Positions 37,301 to 46,600 of a stretch of DNA of 64,000 nucleotides are shown here, one piece after another (position 1 is the stretch's first letter; the number at the start of each line of letters is the position of its first letter). A program made the position numbers and the translations under genes. The DNA is taken from NCBI GenBank assembly GCA_033065855.1, contig JAVXUO010000310.1, positions 930,001 through 994,000 on the forward strand, read 5' to 3'. This stretch comes from Escallonia rubra. Lineage: Eukaryota > Streptophyta > Magnoliopsida > Escalloniales > Escalloniaceae. The notes beneath the pieces were generated by a model. That model did not search any database. It saw only the letters and a list, made by a program, of their open reading frames with translations, and was not told the origin of the DNA.

Positions 37301-39271
37301 AATATTTTGTGGTCACTTGTCGACCATCTGAAATTGTTTGAGTGAAATTTTGTGAAATATGGAGAGGAGCCTAATCCTAATTGCTGATGGTTTTGGTCAA
37401 TAATATAAATTGTTACGTTCTCTTATTGGCTTCATTCCTAAAGGGTGCCTATATGCCATTTTATTAACTCTCTCTCTCCTCCCCCCTCCCCCTCTCTCTC
37501 AAGTGAAGCGCAAGCCTGTGAGTCTTCTCTGCGGCACTGTTGTCAAAGGCGATTGGCTTCTTTAGGCGCTAAGCTCTCCAACTGCCGGATGTGAGAGGCA
37601 AGAGCAAGGCGCTCACCCGCGAGAAGTGAGGCGATCTTTGTGGCGAGAAGATATGTGTTACGAAAATAAATTGAAATAGTCAATTAAAGCATGTCGCATA
37701 AAAAAGTAAAATAGTAAGGGCTGCTGCTTTGGATCGATCAAGGGTTTGGAACTTGACTTGTTTCCTTTTTCTTTTCTTTTCTTTGGCTTATTAGATGTTT
37801 GACCCTTTTACTTTCTTTTAAGAATGCTTAGACATTTTTTTAATAACCCTTTCACCCTTTAGAGTTAGAATTTTTCCCAGCCGTGCCCTTTTCCCGCCTT
37901 ACACCTGAAGTCCCCTCATGCCTCTTTTAGAAAGGTGTAAGCCTATTCTAGAAAGACGTACCCCTCTTTGAACTCGCCTCACCTGGGCCTGGGCGAGGCG
38001 CTTCAGTTCCGCCTGAAATCGCCTCTCTCCTGAGGCGAGTGCCGTGGACGCCTCTAACAACAACGCCTAATGGTTGATAGCTGATGGCTACTCATGCGCT
38101 TAACTTCTCAATTTTTTTAACTTTAAAGTAAATTTGAAAATTAGTGATCGAAATTGACCAGTAAATTCTTTAAAAATTTGTGATCATTTAGTCCTGGGTG
38201 TGCAAGTATATGTCAAGATGAGAAAAAGCTTGGTCCTGAGTAGGTGATGCCCGTTGATCTTTATGGGAACATGAAATGTAAAGGCCAACTAGAAAATACA
38301 TGCTTATATGCTTGTTATAATGTTTTGGCTAAGTGGGATTGGTGGGATCTGATCTGGACCAGATGAACTTAGTTGCAGGATTCTCCCATTTCAGTGATGC
38401 TCCCACGCGAGAAACTTGTACTCGCGCTCTCGCTCTGGAACCTTGCTCCTGCTTTCTCTCCCACCAACGCTCTGTGCAAATAAGATATGAAACATCCTAT
38501 GATGGTCCGCTAACTAACATATAACTTGGGATGTAATTTTGCTGCTACGTTTTACTTGATCTGCATACTTCAAATATTCATAAGTTCCATCCATTAAAGT
38601 ACCTTGTCTTTGTTAGACTCCTTTTTCTTGAGTTTGAGATTTCCTGTTGCTTGGAGTTGATGTCTTGGAATAACTGTTGTGTAGGACGAAGTGTAGCTTT
38701 TCCTGGCCATGCTTTGGGATCCGGTCTAACCCCTGATGCTGCGAAGGCAAGAAACTTGTACTGAAGAATTCACTTTGACTTGACTTGGCACTCCCTTGAG
38801 GTCCATAATTGAAGCAAGCACATTGGTTTAGTCGCAAGAATATGAGCACGTCATATCTGCGGGCTTTAGAGGGTGGTTGCATATCTATTAAATATACATT
38901 ATGGTGTTTGTTTTTGCTACTAAAAGGTTATACAATTTTCAGGAACTGGGTCTGGTACCCGGTACTCCAGTGGGAACTTCCCTCATTGATGCTCATGCTG
39001 GTGGTGTTGGGGTAATGGAAAGTGTGCCGGAGTCAGATTCTGAAGGAAAAGGTTAACTATACGTAATTCATCTAATTAGTTGCTTTAGCCCAACTAATCA
39101 TATTTGTTTCTTCTTACTCTCATTGTCTCTATATGTTTTGGTCTTTTCCAGAGTTCGATGAGGAAGCTATATGCCGTCGTATGGTGCTAGTATGTGGAAC
39201 TTCCACATGCCATATGGCTGTGTCCCGAAGCAAGTTGTTCATCCCAGGGGTCTGGGGACCATTTTGGTCAG
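16221..39271 (+). CDS. FGGY-family carbohydrate kinase (D-ribulokinase-like), nine exons, 3' part absent
   Basis: Coding exons: 16,221-16,308; 24,174-24,253; 24,597-24,714; 24,799-24,977; 36,056-36,138; 36,233-36,414; 38,685-38,746; 38,943-39,051; 39,152-39,271. Joined, they give 1,021 nt (340 codons plus one base) with matching phases at every junction and no internal stop. The product closely resembles the plant protein related to Arabidopsis At4g30310 and human FGGY. Enzymes of this group phosphorylate ribulose-type sugars with ATP in the cytosol and are thought to act in metabolite repair. Visible signatures are the phosphate-binding FLGVDVGTGSARAG (Asp21), WMDHRA, LIDAHAGGVGV (Asp280, the likely catalytic base) and VCGTSTCHM (about 314-322). 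ATG at 16,221 is chosen; an upstream in-frame GTG is not a plant start. The family is usually about 550-580 residues, so the C-terminal nucleotide-binding half is missing from the window. Substrate is inferred from the family. Confidence 0.9.
16811..18433. mobile_element. Non-autonomous inverted-repeat DNA element in intron 1
   Basis: The left end GGGTTAATTACACACGGCAC (16,821) is mirrored at the right end by GAGTTAATTACACTCGGCAC (ending 18,423), with similarity continuing about 40 bp. The flanks gtttttagta (16,811-16,820) and gttttctgta (18,424-18,433) match at 8 of 10 positions, suggesting an old 9-10-bp target duplication of Mutator-like type. The interior holds CA, CT and C runs and CACCAC-rich DNA but no transposase. 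Confidence 0.6.
17016..17171. repeat. CA, CT and poly-C microsatellites
   Basis: (CA)n at 17,016-17,031, 17,069-17,088 and 17,111-17,122; (CT)n at 17,134-17,150 followed by 21 C residues (17,151-17,171). They lie within the intron 1 inverted-repeat element. Open frames through them are artefacts. Confidence 0.95.
18434..19199 (+). other. Intron 1 DNA without recognised elements
   Basis: AT-rich intronic DNA. I see no gene or repeat with clear ends. Confidence 0.5.
19200..24000 (+). mobile_element. Ty1/copia retrotransposon relic in intron 1
   Basis: Plus-strand remnants in copia order: a Gag start like LHGSNYQRWM (about 20,025), an integrase piece LNGVVERKNRHVMEVARCL (about 21,070-21,240), reverse transcriptase pieces around 22,110-22,480 (LVYRLKESLYCL, LLYDDDIAITGHD) and an RNase H piece SDADWARSPSNRRAITGW (about 23,050). 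A copia-like C-terminal tail is followed at about 23,490 by a probable 3' LTR starting TGTTATGC. A block containing ATAAATAATATGCTGC near 23,870 matches TACAAATAATATGCTGC near 19,490, marking the two LTRs; exact borders are uncertain. A segment of about 190 bp is duplicated in tandem (about 22,580-22,980). It is heavily broken and old. Confidence 0.75.
24174..24253 (+). CDS. FGGY kinase exon 2
   Basis: Acceptor TTGTAG, donor GAG|GTGATA. Encodes VFDECGKLLGSASSPIQIW and EGDCIE, and completes the split glycine codon from exon 1. The 7,865-bp intron 1 before it contains a copia relic and an inverted-repeat element. Confidence 0.92.
24597..24714 (+). CDS. FGGY kinase exon 3
   Basis: Acceptor ACCAG, donor G|GTTTGT. 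Encodes QSSTDIWHAICAAVRAACSL and EVTGLGFAATCSL, 39 codons plus one base. Confidence 0.92.
24799..24977 (+). CDS. FGGY kinase exon 4
   Basis: Acceptor TTGCAG, donor AAG|GTACTT. Encodes VAVDSAGAPVTVSWSGD, VIVWMDHRAVKQAERIN and QYCGGSLSPEMQPPK, strongly conserved FGGY N-terminal segments. Confidence 0.93.
25170..33475 (+). mobile_element. Ty3/gypsy retrotransposon relic in intron 4, chromovirus-like (element B)
   Basis: Two diverged LTRs of about 0.5 kb (about 25,170-25,655 and 32,955-33,475) share CCAAATTTT, GGACGCCTA, TAACCTCTAGAAT-like and TTAGCTTGTTAATCTA blocks. Between them lie a Gag-like region (about 25,660-26,070, resuming at about 28,790-29,200), a reverse transcriptase piece (YEFLLMPFGLTNAPTVFYSL, about 30,620-30,790), integrase pieces (31,880-32,400) and a C-terminal tail (KLHLVYHVNCLKPFHAD, then FRVIREKHHPPCLEYF) resembling the chromodomain region. 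A polypurine-like GGGGGAGAA precedes the 3' LTR. It is broken at many points and old. A copia element is nested in its gag. Confidence 0.78.
26070..28786 (-). mobile_element. Copia-type LTR element nested in element B
   Basis: Direct repeats of about 243-256 bp (26,075-26,317 and 28,526-28,781) are flanked by a perfect 5-bp duplication AATAC (26,070-26,074 and 28,782-28,786). On the minus strand a tRNA-Met-like primer site TGGCATTAGAGC lies beside the 5' LTR (28,513-28,524), and a purine tract AGCTTGAGGGGGAG beside the 3' LTR (about 26,318-26,335). Minus-strand pieces match copia Gag (LWQEMDHYRCIE, 27,430-27,808) and RNase H (VFCDNKCAINIAHNPVQHEK, 26,450-26,647). Most of pol is absent, so it is a shortened, broken copy, younger than the gypsy element it interrupts. 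Confidence 0.85.
33490..33770. repeat. Repeat segment related to 19,220-19,440
   Basis: Both segments carry CTAGGGTTAGGGTTT, then GAAGGATA..AAACCT, then AAGGCCTTCT and AGTCTCACCTA in the same order. They may be LTR or leader remnants of one unclassified family. No borders can be set. Confidence 0.4.
33771..35399 (+). other. Intron 4 DNA without recognised elements
   Basis: AT-rich intronic DNA. The only notable item is a G-rich run near 35,057-35,092 (GGGGTGGGGCGGGGGGGGTG). No gene is seen. Confidence 0.45.
35400..35690 (+). mobile_element. LTR end with tRNA-Met primer site (copia-type fragment)
   Basis: TGGTATCAGAGC at about 35,668-35,679 is the standard tRNA-Met primer-binding site of plant copia elements. 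The preceding 250 bp would be the end of a 5' LTR. No coding domains follow before exon 5, so this is a small fossil fragment. Confidence 0.5.
36056..36138 (+). CDS. FGGY kinase exon 5
   Basis: Acceptor TTGCAG, donor AA|GTACTC. Encodes LLWVKENLQESWSLAFRWMD and LSDWLSY, directly continuing exon 4 after an 11.1-kb intron that holds nested retrotransposon relics. Confidence 0.92.
36233..36414 (+). CDS. FGGY kinase exon 6
   Basis: Acceptor GTGTAG, donor G|GTATGC. Encodes [20 protein letters not shown], then SGWDDEFWEEIGLGDLVDGH and HAKIG. It is the largest exon, and intron 5 is only 94 bp. Confidence 0.93.
36415..37529 (+). other. Intron 6, first part
   Basis: AT-rich intron DNA with a pyrimidine tract at about 37,469-37,500. 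No gene or mobile element is recognised. Confidence 0.5.
37530..38065. mobile_element. MITE-like inverted-repeat element in intron 6
   Basis: The left end GTTGTCAAAGGCG (about 37,540) is mirrored by ACGCCTCTAACAAC (about 38,050), 11 of 13 bases matching. Inner segments rich in GGCGAGAAG / CGCCTCACC also pair imperfectly. The size, about 0.5 kb, and absence of coding suit a small non-autonomous DNA element. The superfamily is unclear. Confidence 0.5.
38685..38746 (+). CDS. FGGY kinase exon 7, followed by a GC donor
   Basis: Acceptor GTGTAG. Encodes GRSVAFPGHALGSGLTPDAA plus K. The donor is AAG|GCAAGA, so intron 7 (38,747-38,942) is a GC-AG intron, a rare but well-known class. The phase fits exon 8 exactly. 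Confidence 0.9.
38943..39051 (+). CDS. FGGY kinase exon 8, catalytic segment
   Basis: Acceptor TTTCAG, donor G|GTTAAC. Encodes ELGLVPGTPVGTSLIDAHAG and GVGVMESVPESDSEGK. The Asp of LIDAHAGG matches the catalytic Asp of the FGGY superfamily. Confidence 0.93.
39152..39271 (+). CDS. FGGY kinase exon 9, last exon visible
   Basis: Acceptor TTCCAG, donor G|GTATAC. Encodes EFDEEAICRRMVLVCGTSTC and HMAVSRSKLFIPGVWGPFWS. In relatives the next residues are AMVPEYWLTEGGQ; no exon encoding them was found up to 64,000. Confidence 0.92.
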
Positions 39272-39751
39272 GTATACTTATTGTCAACTTCAAGGTTATG
39301 GAAAATTGTTTATATTATCAAGAAGACCTAGTTCTGATGTTTGGGCCACGTAAACTAATGGACTAATACTTGCTCCACACACACAATGTTCTGGGTTGAA
39401 CGAATCCAAACATAGTGCTTTTTGTGCACTAGATAGACACTAATCATGATGTTCAGCCCCTTCCTGTTTTGGAGTTGTGTCTTATCTAAGCTTAGCAGTA
39501 TTTGGACAAAGTTTACCTTCGCTCTCTGTTTGGTCACCATTTTTTCTTTCTTCATTTTCTCCAAATTCATTTCTTTTTTGTTTTGTAATGACTTTTGAAA
39601 TTTGTTTCCAAAAGCACCAAACAGAAAAACTATTCACCAACAACTCAAATACGTTACTAGAGTTCACCTCAGTCAATTTGATACATGAATGTGTTGAGAA
39701 TGGTATTAATACAACATAGAGGTGTTCTTATGTTTTTTATTATGCTATCTA
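39272..39751 (+). other. Start of intron 9
   Basis: AT-rich DNA after exon 9. It was searched for the next kinase exon (AMVPEYW-type) without success. Confidence 0.5.
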
Positions 39752-40884
39752 GTTAAGGGTACGAAACAGTAACAGCCTCTCAATTATAGACTCGTGGCGA
39801 TCACCCCCTTCATATACAGCTTGTGTAGAGTAAGCCCCCTGGGTGACTCAATTTAGAGTTAATTTGATAGAAAGTAGAAATATGACCATATGCCCTCACT
39901 TAACTCTCCAATTCACCAAACCCATAAACAAAAACTCTCATAAAAAACTTCCAAATTTGATTTCTCTCTTTTCTACCTTCTCTCTTTCTTCCTGTACCAT
40001 CCAAACTGCCTGCCATCATAATACTATAGGCCACAGCAGTTTCCAATACCCTCCAAGGAAGCCCAATCCTCACCCTACTCGTCAGCTAAACCTCCCCAAG
40101 CAGAATAACCCACGCCTTATCTGCCGCCTGGGTAACCAATGGGACAAAATCAGAGACGTTATGGCGTTGGCTCCACGATGGATGGGATCATTATTGAAGA
40201 GGTTGGAACGTGATTTTGGGGTTTGGTAGATATGTACAGGAGAAGATTTTAGAATTAGAAAAAGTGTTGCTAGAAGTATGGTCGTATAAGAATTGGAAAG
40301 AAAATTGAGGGAAATTTACATATAAAGGACTAGTGAAGAAAAACCCAGAAAAGATATTTGGGAATTAAGGGAAGAAACTTATCAATGTGGTAAAGAAAGT
40401 ACTGTGTGTATGCTTTCAAACATAGGGGCGTGAGTGTGCTCTGTATGCGCGCGCTCGCGCGAGTGTATACATTGAGATGTATGGTATCCCATGTTTAGGG
40501 TAGAGACACTTGGTAGTTGAGTTCTTGTGACGGCATCGAAGATACATGGTGTGGGTGGTTTTCTCCCGTTCACTGGCTGTGTGTTCAATGATGGTTTCTT
40601 CTGTAAAGATGTGTTTGTTAATCTGAATTGCGAAGATGTGTTTGTTGACTGTTTAATGGTCGATAGAGTAGAAGCTAAGAGGGTTAAAGAGCTGCTATGA
40701 ACAAGGGCAGTTTTGTCTTAGGAAGTGCATTTGGATGGCACATAATGAGCATGTGCATCTTTTCCATCCATTTTTTAACAGTGTATTCATGTGAAGTGTC
40801 CGGTTTTAGTTGGGTAAAATAGAACAGGTATCAAGTTGCCACGAGTCAATAGTTGAGGGGTCTCTGTGTATATAACCCTTTAAC
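39752..40884. mobile_element. Inverted-repeat DNA element in intron 9
   Basis: The left end TTAAGGGTACGAAACAG..GACTCGTGGC (39,753-39,802) is mirrored by the right end GCCACGAGTCAATAG..CCCTTTAA (about 40,836-40,882), some 50 bp of imperfect inverted repeat. The 1.1-kb interior has no transposase. No clear target duplication was found, so the superfamily is open. Confidence 0.55.
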
Positions 40885-41868
40885 TAAGTATCAGAATTTT
40901 GGTAATAAAAATCTTTGATTTTTCTCAGAAAAGGCATCTATTCCATAATTTGAAAAACATGATAATGAAAACGAGAAAAATGAAAGGGTGCATCAAGTTG
41001 ACAATTTTCTTTTCCTTCCCTAATCTTTTTCACAAAGGAAACAATTGCATACACATGTAAATTATACTGATGTACTCTTTTCTACTTTTCAGTTACAGAT
41101 AAAATATTCTCGTTCCAACGTGAACAAAATTGTCTATGTATAAGTATTTCATGAACCAAATATCATGAACCTAAGCTCTGAAAGTTACACTAGTCTCCGG
41201 CCTAAGTATGTGATGAACCAAATATCATGAACCTAGGCTCTGAAAGTTACGCCAGTCTTACACCTGTGACCTTTTTTTAGAATGCGTTATGTCCTAACAT
41301 ACTAATTTTTTCTTAAAAATTTTCTCGCCGGAGCTGTCCCTCCAACAATCCTCTTGGGATGAACTTTGCAAAGCCAAATACCTCTTGACTCGGTATATTA
41401 TGAAAAGATCACGTCACAATTATGTTGATTTGTGAGCATTCCATCTTAAGGTGTGTACCTTCTCTAGCTCCTAATATGGCAGTCGCACGAAACAAATGAA
41501 GTTAAGGCATTGGCTACATTAGCACTTGAAAAGCTGTGTCAAGTGTACCATACTATTAAGTTCCCGTCTACACTAAAAGCTTTAGCTCTTAGACAACGGA
41601 CCAACAATGTATGTCATGTTTTAACCCTCGTTCACGTGAAAGCATTCGATTGCACATGTAGAGACAAATCAAGGTGCACCACAACCAAGTGCACAATTAA
41701 CAGAGCGCAAATTGCACTCTAATGAAGGGGACCAAATATGCTAGCGGGAAGAATCAAATCTTAGACCAAGCCAAACTAGAGTTCTGATACTGTGTTAAGT
41801 TATTATTTGCTCTTAAGCTGTTAGATAATGGGGTACTACTGTTTATTGATTTTATTCTTTTTTTTTTT
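40885..41868 (+). other. Intron 9 DNA with a 62-bp tandem duplication
   Basis: Two copies of a 62-bp unit starting ATGAACCAAATATCATGAAC lie at 41,151 and 41,213. The rest is AT-rich without recognised genes. Confidence 0.6.
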
Positions 41869-41895
41869 GGGGTGGGGGGGTGGGGGGTGGGGGGG
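41869..41895 (+). other. G-quadruplex-capable G run
   Basis: Four G tracts of 4, 7, 6 and 7 bases separated by single T residues, preceded by a T run. This fits the textbook G-quadruplex pattern on the transcribed-sense strand of the kinase intron. Confidence 0.75.
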
Positions 41896-41959
41896 AGAAA
41901 GTGGTGTTAGTGACAATATATTCCTTATTACATAGCTTGATGAAACTTTTTCTAAGTAC

Positions 41960-41989
41960 TAATTGTACACGTGCGTTGCACGTAGCTAG
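41960..41989 (+). mobile_element. Probable Helitron 3' end
   Basis: A short hairpin ACGTGC-GTT-GCACGT (41,969-41,983) is followed three bases later by CTAG and a T, the plant Helitron 3' signature (hairpin, CTRR, insertion before T). The 5' TC end was not located and no Rep/helicase is seen, so it would be a non-autonomous copy. Confidence 0.5.
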
Positions 41990-43599
41990 TTTTTAGGACA
42001 AATAAAAAGGACAAAAGTGCATATAACCAAAATCTGTCATCACCGATTGCTGTCTTGAAAATTCAAAATGTATGCAAATATGTACCCATGTATGCTGTCT
42101 CCTCAATCTGGATCCAGGAGGCGCAAAGCAAGTGTGTTAGAATTTTTTGTCGCTGCCACTAAATTTTCTGTTGTCGCTAACTTACTTTGAAGAATGCCAC
42201 AAAAACTTGTAGCGACAATACACTGTATGGGAGTTGCAAAAAGATGCCAAAACGCGTCTGTTTGTCACGTAAGTGATGTATTGTAGTCATCATTAAGAAG
42301 CGGTTTATATTTCACTTCACCTACAAATGATGCTTACCCCTAGATGTGATATTGGTATGACCAAACACAAAATAAAGATACTACTTGGTAGTAAAAGCAG
42401 TGACAATAACAATATATAATTGCTCAACTGACGTATGCCAATTAGCAAATCTTTGCACTCGCAAAGACCATAAAGAAACATGTCCAACTTGATAATAACT
42501 TCTAGTCTCTCCTTTTCCTTTTTTTGGATCCAAGCTTGGAAGTGTTCATAGAGACAACATCACACATAGAATGAGTTTAGTCTTTTAGATGCTCATTTGT
42601 GCACCGCAAAAAGTTTTGTGGCTCTAAGCAAAATGAATTGCATCAACTAAATCATATTTCTGAAATGTATTCACATGTTTCTGCACAGAGAGAGAAGGGT
42701 ACAAGGTTATCCATAGCTTCAGTGCTACAATAGAGAATAACGTAAATTGAAGCTACACAAAGTTACAAAAGAAAACTTTGGGTAACAATTGGGTATGATG
42801 TAATAGAGATTGTTGACACTTAAACAACAAAACTTCTAGCAACAACGGTAGCATCTTTTTCTAACTTTGACACAAGGGAGAAACAAATAATTTGTATCTA
42901 ATACATGTCATTTTCTCACTGATTATCCTACTGGGACTTGTAAGTTGAATACCTTTATGGTTTGTATGGGAAAAAAATGGTTTCCACGTCATGCAAGGGA
43001 CTATTTTGGATTTATATAATCTGGGCGTTAACGATCTGAAGTGGTCTATCTTATCAACGGATCTTTAAAATAAATGAAAAACATATAGAGATGCTCATGG
43101 TAGATAAAATGAATATTTTTGTTTAGCTTGAAGCACTCAACCAAAAATATTTGGCAATGCGCGGAGAGGCCAATAAGACTCATGTACCGAGTCCTAATGA
43201 TTGATTTGTTCCGTATTTCACAATGGAAAATGATACGCATTGTGAAGAGAATCTTGATACACATGACGAATGGCATGGCCGCATCAGGGGAAGCCCCGTA
43301 GAGATCCAACCTATCATCCCTCTCATTCTATTTCCCCTCATAAACTCCTGTTGCACATTTTCCTACTCGAGCAAATCCCGCCGTGTTAGTCCATCATTAG
43401 ACCACCACCACACTCTGGCACGAACCACTAGAGAGTCCATCAACGACTCCAAGTCCTCCGCCGACTTGCAAAAAACATACTGACAAACTGCACTTTCGTC
43501 ATCAACAGCATAACAGCTAGACAATTGGTCAGTAGGTTGATGAAGAGTTATGAAAATTTTGGCGGGAGCCATCCACAATTTACTCAAATTGGTTTTATA
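41990..43599 (+). other. Intron 9 DNA without recognised elements
   Basis: AT-rich DNA, no gene seen. Confidence 0.45.
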
Positions 43600-43629
43600 A
43601 GAGAAGTAAAAGGGAAGGATGTAGTTTGG

Positions 43630-46600
43630 TTAATGTACCACAGGTGTGGTCCTGCATATTCCTTTAATGGTGTACGAAGGGAGGGGTAGAAGAGGTGTAC
43701 TGGTTTCAGAATGTGGCTAGCCGTCTGTTTGTTTTAAATATTTAATGGTTTAGATGGTTTTTTTTTCGGTTTATTTCCATTAGGAGGTTGTATTGGGGAT
43801 ATTTTGCATTAGTAAGCCGTCGAGGACTTCCTCTTGAGCTATTGCTGTTGTTACTTGATTTTTGGTTGATTTAATCTACTTTCTCTGTTCACTATTGCTT
43901 CCTTCAATGTTTTCTTCTCTTTCTACATCCGGCTGCACCAAGTTTGTACCAGAGCAGTTCCGAATCCCTGGAAACTTCCGTTAGCTTGTATGGCAAGGAG
44001 AACATCCAACAAAAGCAAAGGGATGAGCTTATGGTGGATATATCCCGTCAAGTGGCTGCCCTAGCGCAAGATATACGGATCTTGGAGAGGAGCAACCTGG
44101 TATTGTCCGTACATGAGCTAGAAGGAAATCGACCTCCGCAACACCCTGAAGTTTTGCTGGAAGGAGATTTTGGTGATGGTTCTGATGTGCATCCATTAGA
44201 GAGAGAGAGGATTTAAATCCATTTAATGATAGGGAAGAGAGAGCCACAGCCTCCTAGGGGTCGCCCTAACCTTAAATTTGGAGATCGGCCAGCAAAGGGA
44301 AACTTCAGGGATCGAGACGGTGACTGCGAGATAGCGTGAAAGTCGAGGTGCCTGAATTCGATTGCAAAGGACCTCCTAAAGAGCTTTTAGATTGGTTAAG
44401 GAGTATTGATAACTTTTTCGTGTAGAAAACCCTACCTGAGGATCAGAAGGACTTTTTGTGAAAATGAAGCTTAAAGGAGTAGCTGCTATATGGTGGATCT
44501 TCTAGCAGATTCTAGAGCTCTGGGTGGCAAGCCAAGCATTAAAACATGGAGCCTGATGAAATCAAAGTTGAGGGATAAGTTTCTATTGCTCAATTACAAG
44601 CAAAGTTTGTAAGAGAAGTACCAAACCATCTGGCAAAAAGACACCACAGTTCATGAATAAATGGATGCATTCAACGAATTATACTCATGTAATGGGGTGG
44701 CTGAATCAGAAGAGATACCAACTTCTCGATGCGTGTGAAGTCTGAAAACTCAGATTAGGGATCATCTAGTTGCTGCTGAGTTTGGTTTGTTGATCAAGCG
44801 TACCAATTGGCATCAGCAGAGAAAGACATATTCAGATCATATTGGGTAGGACGATCGGAAAGCAGAAAGAACACTCATTTAACGCCTAATTATGGCAGGA
44901 ATATTACTGGAACGAATGGTACACAAAAGGGCATTGATATTGAGCATGGGAAAGCTGAAATATCGAGCAGAAACAAGGTTCCCCAAACAGATCAGAGGTG
45001 TTCTACTTCTGGGGATTCTGATCATTTCTCCTACGACTGCCCTAAAAGGAGGAGAGACGGTAGGAACCAACATAGCAGAGGGCAATGGAGATGGCAGCCA
45101 GCAGGAAGTTGGACTTTCGTACGAATTCCATAGCAAAGACGAGGAGGAAGTGCAGCTTAGTTCAGTTGTAGGTGAGATGCTTGTGGTTCGACGTGCCATG
45201 GTGTCCCAATTTGATAACGAGGATGCAACTGAAGATATGCGGCGGAAGAGTTCTATGTAAGGGTAAGGTATGTACTGTTGCAATTAATGGTGGAACTACT
45301 GAGAGCTTGGTTTCTACTGAAATGGTTAAAATGGTAAATCTTCCCACTGAGAGACACCCAAAACCATACAAGGGGCTTGGTTTCAAAGAGAAGCAGAGGT
45401 TCAAATTACTAAAAGGTGCTTAGTCAACTTCAACATGGGTAGTAAGTAAATATACAGATTCTGTTTGGTGTGATGTTACACCAATTGATGTTGCTTATGT
45501 GTTGCTTGGAAGGCCTTGGTAAATATAAATGGCGAGCACCAAATGCCAGCCAATAATACTTTTTGGAAGTGGGAAGAAAATAACTTTGAATCCTCTTGCC
45601 GAATCAGAAATAAAGGCTGTTTACACCTTGACATGGCAACAATTCATCAAAGGCTAGTAAGGAGACTAATCCAGTGTATACTCTTTTCCCATCGGATCTT
45701 GACACGTTGCAGTCAATTCTAGAAGAACAAACACCGCAAATATAGAAACCACTGAATGACTTTAGGGATGTTATTCCAGAGGAAGTTCCGCACAGATTAC
45801 CGAACCTGTGAGGTCCTTTTAACATCGGATGGATTTTATTCGTGGAGCATCATTGCCAAACCTACCTCACTCTGGAATAAGTCCAGCTGAACACGGTGAG
45901 CTGAGAAGGCAAGTGGAGGACTAACTAGATATGGGTTTGGTCAAGGAGAGCAGCAGCCCATGCCTAGTCCCAGCTTTACTATCAACTGTTGTTCCCCATA
46001 CCACTAGTCAATGACATGTTGGACATGCTTGCTGGTTCTTTAATATATTCCAAGATTGACCTTCGTAACGACTGTCACCAACTTCGGATCAGGCTTAGGG
46101 ATGAATCGAAGACTGCATTTAAGACAAAAGATGTCCTATATGAATTGGCCTATATAATGGATAGTTATGCCGTCTGGACTGCATAGCGCTCCCAGCACGT
46201 TCATGCAAATGATCATGCATGTTTTACGTCCGTTTATTGGTCATCGTATTGTCGTGTATTTTGATGATATATTGATGGATAGCAAAGATCCTATCGAGTA
46301 CATGGAACATCTTCGTCAATTGATGCGAGTATTAGGCTATTAGCCAAGCCAAGCTCTATATCAATTTGAAGAAGTGTGACTTTCTTTAAGATCTTGTTCT
46401 ATTCTTGGGTCTTGTCATTCCAGTCAAAGGAGCTAAAGCTGATCCAGGACAAGTTAAAGGCAATTGTCGAATGGCCTATTCCAACCTCTACCACTGAAGC
46501 ACGTAGTTTTCATGGGCTAGCCACCTTTACTCTATGATTTATTTCAAATTTCAGCACAATTATGCCCCTGATTACAGCATATTTGAAGGGTGAAAAGCTT

